From Caldilineaceae bacterium (GTDB taxonomy: Bacteria; Chloroflexota; Anaerolineae; Caldilineales; Caldilineaceae): DNA of 41,814 nucleotides. This document shows, in pieces, positions 8,944-17,299 of this stretch. Numbering within the stretch: position 1 is the stretch's first letter; each line of letters starts with the position of its first letter. Location of the stretch: assembly GCA_026708085.1 (NCBI GenBank), contig JAPOVP010000136.1:1-41814 (forward strand), in the 5' to 3' direction. The notes below the pieces were generated by a model. The model worked only from the letters and a program-made list of their open reading frames with translations, was not told where the DNA came from and made no database searches. Position numbers and translations under genes: made by a program.

Positions 8944-9621
8944 CTACGCAGCGGAACGCGATGCGACCCTTTCATACACGGTGATCTGCCAGAATCCTTC
9001 CGTTTCCGCATGGACCGGCTCCAACCCATCCCGCTCCGCGATCGAATGTACCTCACTATGGCGATGAACGAATGTCCGGAAGTTTTTGCGCTTTATCTTG
9101 AGGTACACATTGAACAGGCCGAACGCCAGGCGGACCCACCATCTCTCGCGTGGATAGCTCAGGGCCAGATAGCGCTCGGCCTTGCTCGCAGAGGCTCCCA
9201 GCAGCTGTGCAAGATGCGGATAGCAGCAGATCACACGGTCCAGGATCACGGCATCGGCTGAACTGATCACGCCGGCCGCAGCTGTGAAATCGCCGTGGAC
9301 ATAGTGCACCTTGTTCTCCTGGCCCAGCCGTTCGCCGATCTCCCGCGCCGCTGCGATGTAGGCGGACGATGCCTCGACTGCCACCGCACTGCCGGCCAGG
9401 CCGCGACGCAGCAGCTCATGATGGACACCGCCTGCCCCGCTGCCAACATCCAACACACGTATCGGCCCGCTACAGTTCTCCAACAGATAGGCAATTAGCC
9501 TTTCGGCCCGCGCCTCCAGACCATTTTGGACATAGGCGTCAGCCTCTCTGGACGCCCACGCCCTATCGAACATCCCCTCATAGTCGCCGGATGCCGGCGG
9601 TTCGCAGCAAGTGCAGGGCAT
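8944..9621 (-). CDS. Class I SAM-dependent methyltransferase
   Basis: A 225-residue Rossmann-fold methyltransferase. Motif I, VLDVGSGAGG, is at residues 56-65 and binds S-adenosylmethionine. Later strands show VEASSAYIAAA and the catalytic-region pattern ADAVILDRVICCYPH, as in small-molecule methyltransferases of the Methyltransf_11/25/31 type. The N-terminus has a Cys-rich start, MPCTCCEPP, of unknown meaning. AAGGAGGG lies 6-7 bases upstream of the ATG. It is last in the minus-strand block, 72 bases after the FAH-family gene, and converges with the aminotransferase with only 30 bases between stops. Its methyl acceptor is unknown. Confidence 0.85.
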   Translation of the reverse strand: MPCTCCEPPASGDYEGMFDRAWASREADAYVQNGLEARAERLIAYLLENCSGPIRVLDVGSGAGGVHHELLRRGLAGSAVAVEASSAYIAAAREIGERLGQENKVHYVHGDFTAAAGVISSADAVILDRVICCYPHLAQLLGASASKAERYLALSYPRERWWVRLAFGLFNVYLKIKRKNFRTFVHRHSEVHSIAERDGLEPVHAETEGFWQITVYERVASRSAA

Positions 9622-9693
9622 CGCAACCCTCCTTGAGTCGACGGTTCCGGCTTAGCTCTTCTTCCCGACCCATTTCATGTCGGCATTCCTGCC

Positions 9694-10623
9694 TCAGAGC
9701 GCTTCGACCGTATTTTCCAGAACGCCCAGGCCCTCGATTTCGCCTTTGATTCGGTCGCCCGCCTCCAGCCTCACCTTTTTGGCGTGACCGACGCCGGCAG
9801 GAGTTCCCGTGCTCAGCAAGTCGCCCGGCTCCAGTGTGACAAACTGCGAGACGAACGAGAGCGCCTCCGCCGGAGAGAACACCATCTGGCCCGTGCTTGC
9901 GTCCTGATGGAGTGTATCGTTTTGCCACAGCCGCATGCGCAGGCGGTCAGGATGGGGGATCTCGTCACGCGTCGTGATCCACGGACCCATCGGGCCGAAC
10001 GTATCCAGCCACTTGCCCACCAGCCAGTCGAAGTACCAGTCCCCCTCCTGTTCCGGAAGTTCATTGCGGAACGTCAGTTCACGGGCCGATATATCGTTAA
10101 AAATGGTGTAGCCCATGATATGCTCTTCCGCCTGTTCCGGCGTCAGGTCCCGGCCGGACTTGCCAACGACGACGGCCAGCTCCAGCTCCCAGTCGGCGAA
10201 ACCTGTCGAAGGCGGAATGCGGATCGGTTGCTTCGTTGCCGTGACCGATGAGGTAGGCTTGATGAAGAAGCGCGGTATCATTTTTTCTTTGCCTATGTAG
10301 GATCCGCCGCCTTCTTCAATGTGGCTGGCGTAGTTTCCCGCCAGGCACATTAGCTTACCGGGACTAGGCAGCGGCGCCCGCAGTGTGACAGAATGGAGCG
10401 GAATCTTCAGCTCCGGACCGTTCTTGTTCTTGGCCCAGTCAAACGAGGCTCTGACGCCCTCCATACCGGCCTCACCGGCCCCCAGAAGCGTGATCATGTC
10501 CGCGACCGTCCCTGGGTCGCCCAGACGGCACGCCTCCATGGCCCCCTGCAAATCGTAAATGTGGTCTCCGTCCACGGCCCCGACCCGCTCTCCGGCATGT
10601 CCCACATACGTCGCCAGTTTCAT
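9694..10623 (-). CDS. Fumarylacetoacetate hydrolase (FAH) family protein
   Basis: A 309-residue member of the FAH superfamily, which hydrolyses, decarboxylates or isomerises 2-oxo/acylpyruvate-type acids using a divalent metal. The N-terminal FAH subdomain covers about residues 1-85, followed by the catalytic domain beginning CLAGNYASH. The metal-binding carboxylates are visible as E146 and E148 (DWELELAVVVGK) and D177 (FNDISARE). The oxyanion-loop motif GTPAGVG is near the C-terminus. AAGGAAAGAG provides the ribosome site. In sugar and aromatic catabolic clusters this family acts late, on ring-opened or dehydrated keto acids such as 2-keto-3-deoxy sugar acids. Its place beside oxidoreductases and a glucosidase fits that, but the substrate is not assigned. 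Confidence 0.9.
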   Translation of the reverse strand: MKLATYVGHAGERVGAVDGDHIYDLQGAMEACRLGDPGTVADMITLLGAGEAGMEGVRASFDWAKNKNGPELKIPLHSVTLRAPLPSPGKLMCLAGNYASHIEEGGGSYIGKEKMIPRFFIKPTSSVTATKQPIRIPPSTGFADWELELAVVVGKSGRDLTPEQAEEHIMGYTIFNDISARELTFRNELPEQEGDWYFDWLVGKWLDTFGPMGPWITTRDEIPHPDRLRMRLWQNDTLHQDASTGQMVFSPAEALSFVSQFVTLEPGDLLSTGTPAGVGHAKKVRLEAGDRIKGEIEGLGVLENTVEAL

Positions 10624-10680
10624 TTTCTCTTTCCTTTTCTGCGATTCTTCTACGAATGAATGCTTCGATTTTTAAGTGCG

Positions 10681-10692
10681 GTCCAATTGGAC
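10681..10692. repeat. Perfect 12-base palindrome upstream of the FAH-family gene
   Basis: GTCCAATTGGAC is a perfect palindrome in the 79-base gap between the glucosidase stop and the FAH-family start. On the minus strand it lies just upstream of a weak promoter-like pair, TTAAAA and TAGAAG with a 17-base spacer. It could be an operator. At 12 bases, chance is possible. Confidence 0.35.
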
Positions 10693-10702
10693 GTTTCACC
10701 CA

Positions 10703-13435
10703 TCACATGCCGCCCGACTGCTGCAGAAGCTTTGCCACCAGGCCCGTCCAGCCCGTCTGATGGCTGGCCCCCAGGCCGGTTCCATTGTCTCCATTGAAGT
10801 ATTCGTGGAACAGAATGTGGTCACGCCAGTGGGGGTCTTCCTGAAATGTTGGCGTGTCCCCATTGAACGGACGCCCGCCCTTCTCATCGCGTAAGAAAAG
10901 CCGAATCAGCCGCCGGGACAGTTCTGCGGCGACTTCGTCCAGCGTCATGAGGACCCCCGAACCTGTCGGACACTCGACTTTCAGGGAGTCCCCATAGTAA
11001 TGATGAAAACGCTGTAAGCTCTCTACAATCAGGAAGTTGATGGGGAACCAGACCGGGCCGCGCCAGTTTGAGTTGCCGCCGTACATTCCGGAGCGCGATT
11101 CCGCCGGCTCATACTGAATCTCAAAGGTCCGGTCCCCGACGTGAACGTGATAAGGATGCTTCTCATGGACCTTCGAGAGCGAACGAATGCCGTAAGGCGA
11201 AAGAAACTCCTCCTCGTCCAGCAAATAGCGCAGTATGCTCTCCAGCTTATCTCGAGATAGAAGTGAAGTCAGGTATCGCTGTCCTACGCCGGGGGCGTCA
11301 ATGCTGCTTATGGTCGAGGCCAGCCGCGGCCTGTTTTCGATGAACCAGTGCGTTCGCCGGTTGAATTCCGGCAGCGACGACATCAGGCGCGGCTCCAACG
11401 TTTCCACGGCAAACAGTGGAATCAGCCCTACCATCGACCGAACCTTCAAAGGGATCAGTGTGCCGTCGTGCATGTGTAGCAGGTCGTAATAGAACCGGTC
11501 CTTCTCGTCCCACAGGGAAGCCCCTCCGCCCCGATCTTCGTTCATGGCAGTTGCGATACGCAAAAAGTGCTCGAAGAACTTGGTTGCCATATCCTGGTAG
11601 ACGGAGAAGTTTGTTGAAATCCCGTGGTATACCGAGTCCTGCTCGCCAAGTTCCAGGGCGATCTTCATCATCATCAGACAGTAGAAACCCATCCACGCCG
11701 TTCCGTCCGACTGATCGATGTGGCCGCCTTCAGGCAGACCTGCGCTGCGGTCAAAGACACTTATGTTATCCAGTCCCAGGAACCCGCCTTGGAAGACATT
11801 GTTGCCGTCCAGGTCCTTGCGATTCACCCACCATGTAAAGTTAAGCAACAGTTTGTGAAACAGGCTTTCCAGAAACGGTCGGTCCGGTATCCCGCTCTGG
11901 CGGGCGTCGATTTTATAGACCCGCCACACAGCCCAGGCGTGCACAGGCGGATTGACATCGCCGAAGTGCCACTCATAGGCAGGCAGAGCGCCGTTGGGAT
12001 GCATATACCACTCGCGGGTGGAAAGCGTCAGCTGGCGCTTTGCATAGTCCGCATCCACCAGCGCAAGCGGAATGCAGTGGAAACCGGTATCCCAGGTGGC
12101 GTACCATGGGTACTCCCACTTGTCCGGCATCGAAATCACGTCGAAATTGTGAAGATGGTCCCAGTCTCCGTTGCGGCCGTTCCGGCGCCATTCCGGCGCC
12201 GGCAGGATCGGATCGCCCCGCAACCATTGGGGAATGTCGTAGTAGTAGAGCTGTTTCGTCCACAACATGCCCGCCAGCGCCCGGCGCTGAACCCGCAGTT
12301 CATCCTTGCTCAGTCCCTTCTTTTGTACGGCCCTGTAGAACTCGTCCGACTCGGAGATTCGCTGGCGAAAAGCTCTATCGAAGCCTCTGCCAAACGGCTG
12401 TCGATGGCTCAGATTGGACAAACGCCAGCGATACACTCTCGAGTCGCCTGCCGGAATGAAATCGAAAAAGTGGGCCGCCGCCTTTGTGCCCTGTTCCACC
12501 GGATTGACCGCCTCGTGTTCTCCGTTGATGACAAAGCGGTGAAATGCGTCCTTTACGTAGGGCGTCCGGTTGGGCATGCCGAAGAGCAAAGCCGAATTGG
12601 TATCGTTTTCAGTGAATAGGATCTCCCGGGCATCCTCAACCCAGAAGTGGTAGGGTCCCAGAACGGGGTGCTCTGCGCTCAGTGTCAGGGTACCGTTCGG
12701 GCCCGCTTGCCGGGACAGCCGCGGCTGCTCACCCACATCGCCCAGAGGCCCGTTCTCATACCCCCAGCTCCAGGTGTTCCGATACCACAGCGTGGGCATC
12801 AGGTGAAAACGCGCCCCCTCAGGCCCTCGATTTGTCACCGTGACGCGGGCGAGAATGTCGTTCTCGTCTGCCTTGGCGTACTCGACCACGACATCGAAGT
12901 AGCGGTTATCGTCAAAAACGCCCGTATCCAGAAGCTCGTACTCGTCGTCTTCGTACCCGCGCCAGCGGTTTTCCTCCACCAGCTGACCGTACGGGAAAGC
13001 AGCTTGTGGATACTTGTACACCATCTTCATGTAGCTGTGCGTCGGCGTGCTGTCCAGATAATAGTAGTATTCCTTTACATCCTCGCCGTGGTTGCCCTCG
13101 GGACCGGTCAGCCCGAACAGCCGCTCTTTCAGGATCGGGTCATTGCCGTTCCACAAGGCGATGGCGAGGCACAGGTACTGATTGCGATCGCATATGCCTG
13201 CCAGCCCGTCTTCATTCCAACGGTAAGCCCGGCTACGCGCCTGATCGTGTGTGAAGTAGCTCCAGCAGTCTCCGTTATGGCTGTAGTCCTCTCGCACCGT
13301 GGCCCACGCCCGTTCGCTCAAATAAGGCCCCCAATGCTTCCAGTTGTTCTTCCGCATTCGGTACCATTCCAGGCGCTTATGTTCCGCGGTTTGCGGTATG
13401 TTGACCCTTGAAAGCGTTCCGGTTCTTGACGTCAC
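10703..13435 (-). CDS. GH63-like glucosidase (MGH1-like (alpha/alpha)6 domain)
   Basis: A 910-residue glycoside hydrolase resembling bacterial glucosidases with a GH63 / mannosylglycerate-hydrolase-like catalytic barrel. The start shows [20 protein letters not shown], typical of the family. The N-terminal half (to about residue 380) is a beta-sandwich-like region; the rest is an alpha/alpha barrel with [20 protein letters not shown] (791-796) and the C-terminal [20 protein letters not shown], whose Glu (about 878) corresponds to the general base region of GH63. No signal peptide is visible, so it acts inside the cell, probably on an imported or internal alpha-glucoside. The start is GTG 13435, with GGAGAG about 5 bases upstream in the 15-base gap after the oxidoreductase. 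The exact linkage cleaved is unknown. Confidence 0.85.
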   Translation of the reverse strand: MTSRTGTLSRVNIPQTAEHKRLEWYRMRKNNWKHWGPYLSERAWATVREDYSHNGDCWSYFTHDQARSRAYRWNEDGLAGICDRNQYLCLAIALWNGNDPILKERLFGLTGPEGNHGEDVKEYYYYLDSTPTHSYMKMVYKYPQAAFPYGQLVEENRWRGYEDDEYELLDTGVFDDNRYFDVVVEYAKADENDILARVTVTNRGPEGARFHLMPTLWYRNTWSWGYENGPLGDVGEQPRLSRQAGPNGTLTLSAEHPVLGPYHFWVEDAREILFTENDTNSALLFGMPNRTPYVKDAFHRFVINGEHEAVNPVEQGTKAAAHFFDFIPAGDSRVYRWRLSNLSHRQPFGRGFDRAFRQRISESDEFYRAVQKKGLSKDELRVQRRALAGMLWTKQLYYYDIPQWLRGDPILPAPEWRRNGRNGDWDHLHNFDVISMPDKWEYPWYATWDTGFHCIPLALVDADYAKRQLTLSTREWYMHPNGALPAYEWHFGDVNPPVHAWAVWRVYKIDARQSGIPDRPFLESLFHKLLLNFTWWVNRKDLDGNNVFQGGFLGLDNISVFDRSAGLPEGGHIDQSDGTAWMGFYCLMMMKIALELGEQDSVYHGISTNFSVYQDMATKFFEHFLRIATAMNEDRGGGASLWDEKDRFYYDLLHMHDGTLIPLKVRSMVGLIPLFAVETLEPRLMSSLPEFNRRTHWFIENRPRLASTISSIDAPGVGQRYLTSLLSRDKLESILRYLLDEEEFLSPYGIRSLSKVHEKHPYHVHVGDRTFEIQYEPAESRSGMYGGNSNWRGPVWFPINFLIVESLQRFHHYYGDSLKVECPTGSGVLMTLDEVAAELSRRLIRLFLRDEKGGRPFNGDTPTFQEDPHWRDHILFHEYFNGDNGTGLGASHQTGWTGLVAKLLQQSGGM

Positions 13436-13450
13436 AGGGGCTCTCCGCTC

Positions 13451-14521
13451 TCAGATTTCAACGCGCCGACCGCTGCGGCTCGATTCGTATGCCGCGTCCA
13501 CCACTTTGGCGACACGAACGGCGTCCTCGCCCGTGGTCAGTGGCTCGCCGTTGCCCTGGCAGGCACTGATAAAAGCACGCATGAACTTCTCGCCGGAGGC
13601 GCCGCCGTAGGCCGGTGAATCCCCGAACGTGTAGTCAAAGGTGCGCCGCGGCGCGGAGGCCCAGCTGGGATGGGCGCTTTCAACCTGTATGCTGCTCGGC
13701 GTACCATTGGAGCTGTAGGTGATGCGTCCGAGACGGCCGTTTACCCCAACGTACGTGTCATAGCCGCCGGCGTTGTGATAGCCGCCCCCGCTCATCGCCA
13801 GCATATAACCGGCGTGAAATGTACCGACCGCGCCCGAAGCGAACCTCAACGACACCGCGGCCACGTCCTCTACGTCAATGTCCTCGCCGCTGCGCGTGGC
13901 AATCTGCGCCGCCACCGACACAATCTCGTCCTGCGTGATATTCAGGATCTGGTCGATATAGTGACAGCCCAACCAGGAAAGGATCCCACCGCCTGCCTTA
14001 TCCATATTGAAGAGCCAGTGCCTGGGATCCCGCACCTGCACCTGGGTCGTCACCATGCGCATCTCAACCGAAACAAGCTCGCCGATCAACCCCTGCTCGA
14101 CAATGCGCCGCGCATCCTGAATAGGAGGCAAGGCCCGGTTCTGGTAAAAGACGCCTAGTTTGCGCCCCTCGCGCCTGGCTACCGCCGCGACCTCCGCGCT
14201 CTCGACCGCGGTCTTGCCGACCGGCTTGTCGGTGATTACATGCTTACCCGCCTCCAGGGCGCGCGTGAAGATCGGCGGCCCCAGGTCGTTGCGCAGCGCC
14301 GCCACAGCAAACAGGATCTGCTCCTCCGCCAGCACCGACGCCAAATCGGTCGTCGTCGCGCTGACCTTCTCGCCCTGGCCCTCCAGGGTCGACCTCAAGA
14401 GGGCTTCGTCCTCGTCCCAAAGCGTGATGCTGGCAACCTCAGGCAGCGCCTGGAGCGTGCGCAAATGGGCCAGTGCATGAGGATGGGATAGCCCTAAAAG
14501 GGCTGCGTGTACTCTTTGCAT
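13451..14521 (-). CDS. Gfo/Idh/MocA family oxidoreductase
   Basis: A 356-residue NAD(P)-dependent dehydrogenase-type protein. The N-terminal Rossmann fold has GLSHPHA (residues 10-16) in place of the classical GxGxxG. The EKP motif is DKP (98-100), with the catalytic-type Lys kept. The C-terminal alpha/beta domain carries GCHYIDQILNI with H187 and D190, the usual catalytic His and its Asp neighbour. GGAGG lies 9 bases before the ATG. It is the first gene of the minus-strand block and starts 278 bases from the divergent cluster of related enzymes, but it is clearly a different subfamily from those at 14800-19502. The substrate is probably a sugar or polyol; identity unknown. Confidence 0.88.
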   Translation of the reverse strand: MQRVHAALLGLSHPHALAHLRTLQALPEVASITLWDEDEALLRSTLEGQGEKVSATTTDLASVLAEEQILFAVAALRNDLGPPIFTRALEAGKHVITDKPVGKTAVESAEVAAVARREGRKLGVFYQNRALPPIQDARRIVEQGLIGELVSVEMRMVTTQVQVRDPRHWLFNMDKAGGGILSWLGCHYIDQILNITQDEIVSVAAQIATRSGEDIDVEDVAAVSLRFASGAVGTFHAGYMLAMSGGGYHNAGGYDTYVGVNGRLGRITYSSNGTPSSIQVESAHPSWASAPRRTFDYTFGDSPAYGGASGEKFMRAFISACQGNGEPLTTGEDAVRVAKVVDAAYESSRSGRRVEI

Positions 14522-14584
14522 CGGTACTGGCCTCCACTGATTGGTGTCCTGCTTGTTCGTTTAGAGCGCTGCGTATTCGGAAAG

Positions 14585-14601
14585 TGCCCGCTTTCCGGGC
14601 A
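14585..14601. promoter_or_regulatory. Dyad operator-like site in the divergent region
   Basis: TGCCCG (14585-14590), 5 bases, CGGGCA (14596-14601): a perfect 17-base dyad in the control region between divergent catabolic units. On the minus strand it directly follows CTGACA, a 5/6 match to the -35 hexamer, though no good -10 follows. Size and position suit a dimeric repressor. It could also form an RNA hairpin. Confidence 0.4.
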
Positions 14602-14671
14602 TGTCAGATATCTACTCCCGTCTGGGACGGCGGCAGTTCCGGTCCTGAAATGATGTGGTCGGCGGCTTCAT

Positions 14672-14730
14672 ACGCGGTAGCGCAAATTGGAAGAATACGT
14701 TAGCATATCGTAAAGGTGATTCTACCGCGT
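14672..14730. promoter_or_regulatory. Distant 9-base inverted repeat upstream of the oxidoreductase array
   Basis: ACGCGGTAG (14672-14680) and CTACCGCGT (14722-14730) are perfect reverse complements, 41 bases apart, flanking an AT-richer stretch in which a promoter could sit. The arrangement suggests two half-sites bound on either side of a promoter. No convincing -35/-10 pair was found between them. Confidence 0.4.
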
Positions 14731-14787
14731 GTCAACCTGCCGCGAATCCCAGGGACTGCACCCAAATATCGAGAACTGAAAGGCCCC

Positions 14788-14793
14788 AGGAGG
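14788..14793 (+). promoter_or_regulatory. Ribosome-binding site that fixes the start of oxidoreductase copy 1
   Basis: AGGAGG ends 6 bases before the ATG at 14800. This and the conserved MYRAAVIGLGRMG start exclude the in-frame ATG at 14716. Confidence 0.85.
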
Positions 14794-14799
14794 GATTTC

Positions 14800-15909
14800 A
14801 TGTACAGAGCAGCAGTAATCGGTCTGGGACGTATGGGCAGCACCTTCGACGATGAAATACAGCAGGGTGGCTCCATATTCCTGCCCTATTGCCATGCCCC
14901 TAGCTACGTGGCCTCGCCCCTTACCGAGCTGGTCGCTGGCGCCGACCTCCATACCGAGCAGGGCGCTATCTTCGGCGAACGCTGGGGCCTGTCTGCACAG
15001 CACATATATAGCGACTACCGGGACATGCTGGCAGCAGAACGGCCGGACTTCGTCAGCATCTGTACGACCGCACGCCACCGGGCCGCCATCATGAAGGACG
15101 CTATCGAGGCCGGCGTCAAGGCGATCTGGGCCGAAAAGCCGATCACCTTGAGCCTCGCCGAAGCCGACGACGTCATCGACCTCGGTGCACGCAACGGCGT
15201 CGCTATCGCCGTAAACTGCTCACGCCGTTACAGTCCATTCCTGTCGGAAGCCCGTCGCATGGCGCAGGAAGGGGAGCTGGGCGATCTCCTTCAGATTACC
15301 GCCTACACAGAGTGCTTTATTTCTCACAATGGCAGCCATGCCATCGACACGATGCGCTATCTTGTCGACGGCGATGTGGATTGGGTTTTCGGCGAGATGG
15401 AGTCGGACGAAGAAGCCGCCGGCGAGGAAGACCTGAGGGGCAACGGCTACCTGGCTTTCGAAAACGGAGTTCGCGGCTACATTCGCGCCATGCCCACCGG
15501 CACCGCGCCATGGGAGTTCGATCTCATCGGCACCGAAGGACGCGTCCGCTCGCTGGCAAACGGCACAGACACACAGTACTATCGCTGGGTTCCCGGCGGC
15601 CTGCGTGACGAGGGGCTGCCGGCGCGGGCGCCCTTTCCCTTGCCTCTAAGCATTCAGGGCACTGGACTTTCGGTCATTGCCGACCTCGTCAACGCCGTCG
15701 AGACCGGTTCTGACCCGCGCTGCTCGGCTGAAGACGGCCGCAAAGCGCTTGAGATCGCAATCGCTCTCCGCGAGTCGCACCGCCGGGGCGGCCGCCGCGT
15801 CGACCTGCCGGTCGCCGACCGTTCTCTGCGCATTCTGTCAGTCGAAATAGGCGGGGACGCCGTGCCCGCCCGTGTGCGGCGGCTCCGACAGGAACCCGTA
15901 GTCGCATAA
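14800..15909 (+). CDS. Gfo/Idh/MocA oxidoreductase, tandem copy 1
   Basis: A 369-residue NAD(P)-dependent oxidoreductase. The nucleotide-binding GLGRMG is at residues 8-13, followed by STFDDE and an unusual PYCHAPSYVASP segment in the first helix region. EKP is at 112-114 with the catalytic Lys at 113. The substrate-domain motif HNGSHAIDTMRYL holds H180 and D183, the expected catalytic His and partner, and NCSRRY lies just before. The start at 14800 has AGGAGG 6 bases upstream; an ATG at 14716 would add 28 unconserved residues. The next copy starts 42 bases after its stop, and the two are about three quarters identical by eye along the whole length. This family acts on sugars, inositols and related polyols. 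No specific substrate is claimed. Confidence 0.9.
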   Translation: MYRAAVIGLGRMGSTFDDEIQQGGSIFLPYCHAPSYVASPLTELVAGADLHTEQGAIFGERWGLSAQHIYSDYRDMLAAERPDFVSICTTARHRAAIMKDAIEAGVKAIWAEKPITLSLAEADDVIDLGARNGVAIAVNCSRRYSPFLSEARRMAQEGELGDLLQITAYTECFISHNGSHAIDTMRYLVDGDVDWVFGEMESDEEAAGEEDLRGNGYLAFENGVRGYIRAMPTGTAPWEFDLIGTEGRVRSLANGTDTQYYRWVPGGLRDEGLPARAPFPLPLSIQGTGLSVIADLVNAVETGSDPRCSAEDGRKALEIAIALRESHRRGGRRVDLPVADRSLRILSVEIGGDAVPARVRRLRQEPVVA

Positions 15910-15951
15910 CAGGGAACGACTCGTAAACCGTACCACCAAGGAGAAACTGGC

Positions 15952-17061
15952 ATGCCCGAGAAGCCCTACCGAGCCGCTGTAATCGGCCTCGGTCGTATGG
16001 GCAGCACATTCGACGACGAAATCACACGCGGCGGACAGTTCTTCATGCCTTACTGTCACGCACCCACCTATGTGGCCTCTCCCTATACCAAACTGGTCGC
16101 CGGAGCCGATCCACATGCGGAGCAGGGCGAGATCTTCGCCGATCGCTGGGGCCTGGAAAGTGGTCAGATCTACGCCGACTACCGCGAGATGCTGGAGGCC
16201 GTACAGCCCGAATTCGTGAGCCTCTGTACGACCGCTCGTCACCGCGCCGCCATAATGATCGACGCGATCAACGCCGGCGTTAAAGCGATCTGGGCTGAGA
16301 AGCCCTTCACGCTCAGCCTGGCCGAGGCCGACGAGGTAAACGAACTCGGCAAGCGCAAAGGTGTTGCCATCGCCGTAAACTGCTCCCGCCGCTACAACGT
16401 CTTCTTCAACCAGGCGCGCCGCATGGTCGATGAGGGTGAGCTGGGCGAGATCCTGCAGATAACCGCTTACACGCAATGCAACCTCTCCCACAACGGCAGC
16501 CACGCCATCGACGCCATGCGTTACCTCGTTGACGCAGATGTACAGTGGGTCTTCGGCGAAATGGAGTCGGACGAAAAGGCGGCCGGCGTAGAGGACCTGA
16601 TGGGCAACGGTTACCTGGCCTTTGACAACGGCGCGCGCGGCTTCATTCGCGGTACAGCGACGGGCGCCGCCCCCTGGGAATTTGACCTGATTGGGACCGA
16701 AGGACGGGTCCGCAACCTCGCGCAGGGCATGGAAACCCAGTACTACCGCTGGGTGCCCGGCGGACTGCGCGACCAGGGACTGCCGGCCAGAGCGCCTTTC
16801 CCACTGCCTACGCACATTCCAAGCTCGGGGCTCTCCGTAATCGAGGATCTTGTAGATTGCATCGAAACAGGCAGGCAGCCGCGCTGCTCTGGTCAGGATG
16901 GCCGCAAAGCACTGGAGATTGCAATCGCCATGCGTGAGTCGCACCGCCTGGGCGGGCGTCGCGTTGACCTTCCGCTGGCCGATCGCTCCCTGCACATTCT
17001 TTCGAGCGAAATCCTCAGCGATGCCGTGCCCGCCCGAGTACGTAGAATGCAACGCCAGTAG
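15952..17061 (+). CDS. Gfo/Idh/MocA oxidoreductase, tandem copy 2
   Basis: A 369-residue paralogue of the preceding gene. GLGRMG, STFDDE, PYCHAPTYVASP, AEKPFTLSLAEAD, NCSRRYNVFF, HNGSHAIDAMRYL, WEFDLIGTEGRVR and the C-terminal DGRKALEIAIAMRESH are all kept, with catalytic K117 and H184. It has four more residues than copy 1 at the N-terminus (MPEKPYRA) and a shorter tail, so the equal length is partly a coincidence of two changes. AAGGAG lies about 9 bases upstream of the ATG. All catalytic residues are intact in both, so both copies should be active; differences cluster around 145-175 and 235-260, where they could shift substrate preference. Confidence 0.9.
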   Translation: MPEKPYRAAVIGLGRMGSTFDDEITRGGQFFMPYCHAPTYVASPYTKLVAGADPHAEQGEIFADRWGLESGQIYADYREMLEAVQPEFVSLCTTARHRAAIMIDAINAGVKAIWAEKPFTLSLAEADEVNELGKRKGVAIAVNCSRRYNVFFNQARRMVDEGELGEILQITAYTQCNLSHNGSHAIDAMRYLVDADVQWVFGEMESDEKAAGVEDLMGNGYLAFDNGARGFIRGTATGAAPWEFDLIGTEGRVRNLAQGMETQYYRWVPGGLRDQGLPARAPFPLPTHIPSSGLSVIEDLVDCIETGRQPRCSGQDGRKALEIAIAMRESHRLGGRRVDLPLADRSLHILSSEILSDAVPARVRRMQRQ

Positions 17062-17299
17062 ATTGCCGCCAAGCAGGTGAAGAAATGTGAGCAATTATAA
17101 CGGCGACATGGTCACTTCGGTGATAGTTACTGTGCTTCCAACGCAGTCCAAAAATTGGGCAGGCATTCAGGTCAACTGTATTCGTCATAGCGTGCACTCG
17201 GTCCGCATTCGTTATCAGCATTGGCTACAGGCCAGAAGCTCGAATCTCCCTAGCTGAGAGTTGAAGACTCGCTGGTCGCAGTCTCCAGGAGAAAAAGCA
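17062..17299. other. 238-base spacer between copies 2 and 3
   Basis: No gene is seen here. This gap is several times longer than the 42 and 61 bases that separate the other members of the array. It contains a small hairpin with a UUCG loop (TCAC 17112-17115, GTGA 17120-17123) and a weak promoter-like pair, TTGGGC and TGTATT with 16 bases between, near 17155-17182. It may hold a separate promoter for copies 3 and 4 onwards. Evidence is weak. Confidence 0.3.

Noticed and set aside
10647..10676. Plus-strand terminator-like sequence (CGAA/TTCG stem before a T-run)
   Set aside because: The stem is only 4 pairs and there is no plus-strand gene upstream to terminate.
11624..12619. 331-residue plus-strand frame inside the glucosidase gene
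   Set aside because: It is antisense to the GH63-like gene whose motifs run through the region; composition looks like a shadow frame.
15838..17094. 418-residue open frame on the minus strand opposite oxidoreductase copies 1-2
   Set aside because: It is antisense to a gene with clear family motifs, has no recognisable domain, and similar frames occur opposite copy 3 and elsewhere, as expected in GC-rich DNA.
17111..17124. UUCG hairpin as a terminator after oxidoreductase copy 2
   Set aside because: Stem of 4 pairs with no T-run; too weak to call a terminator.
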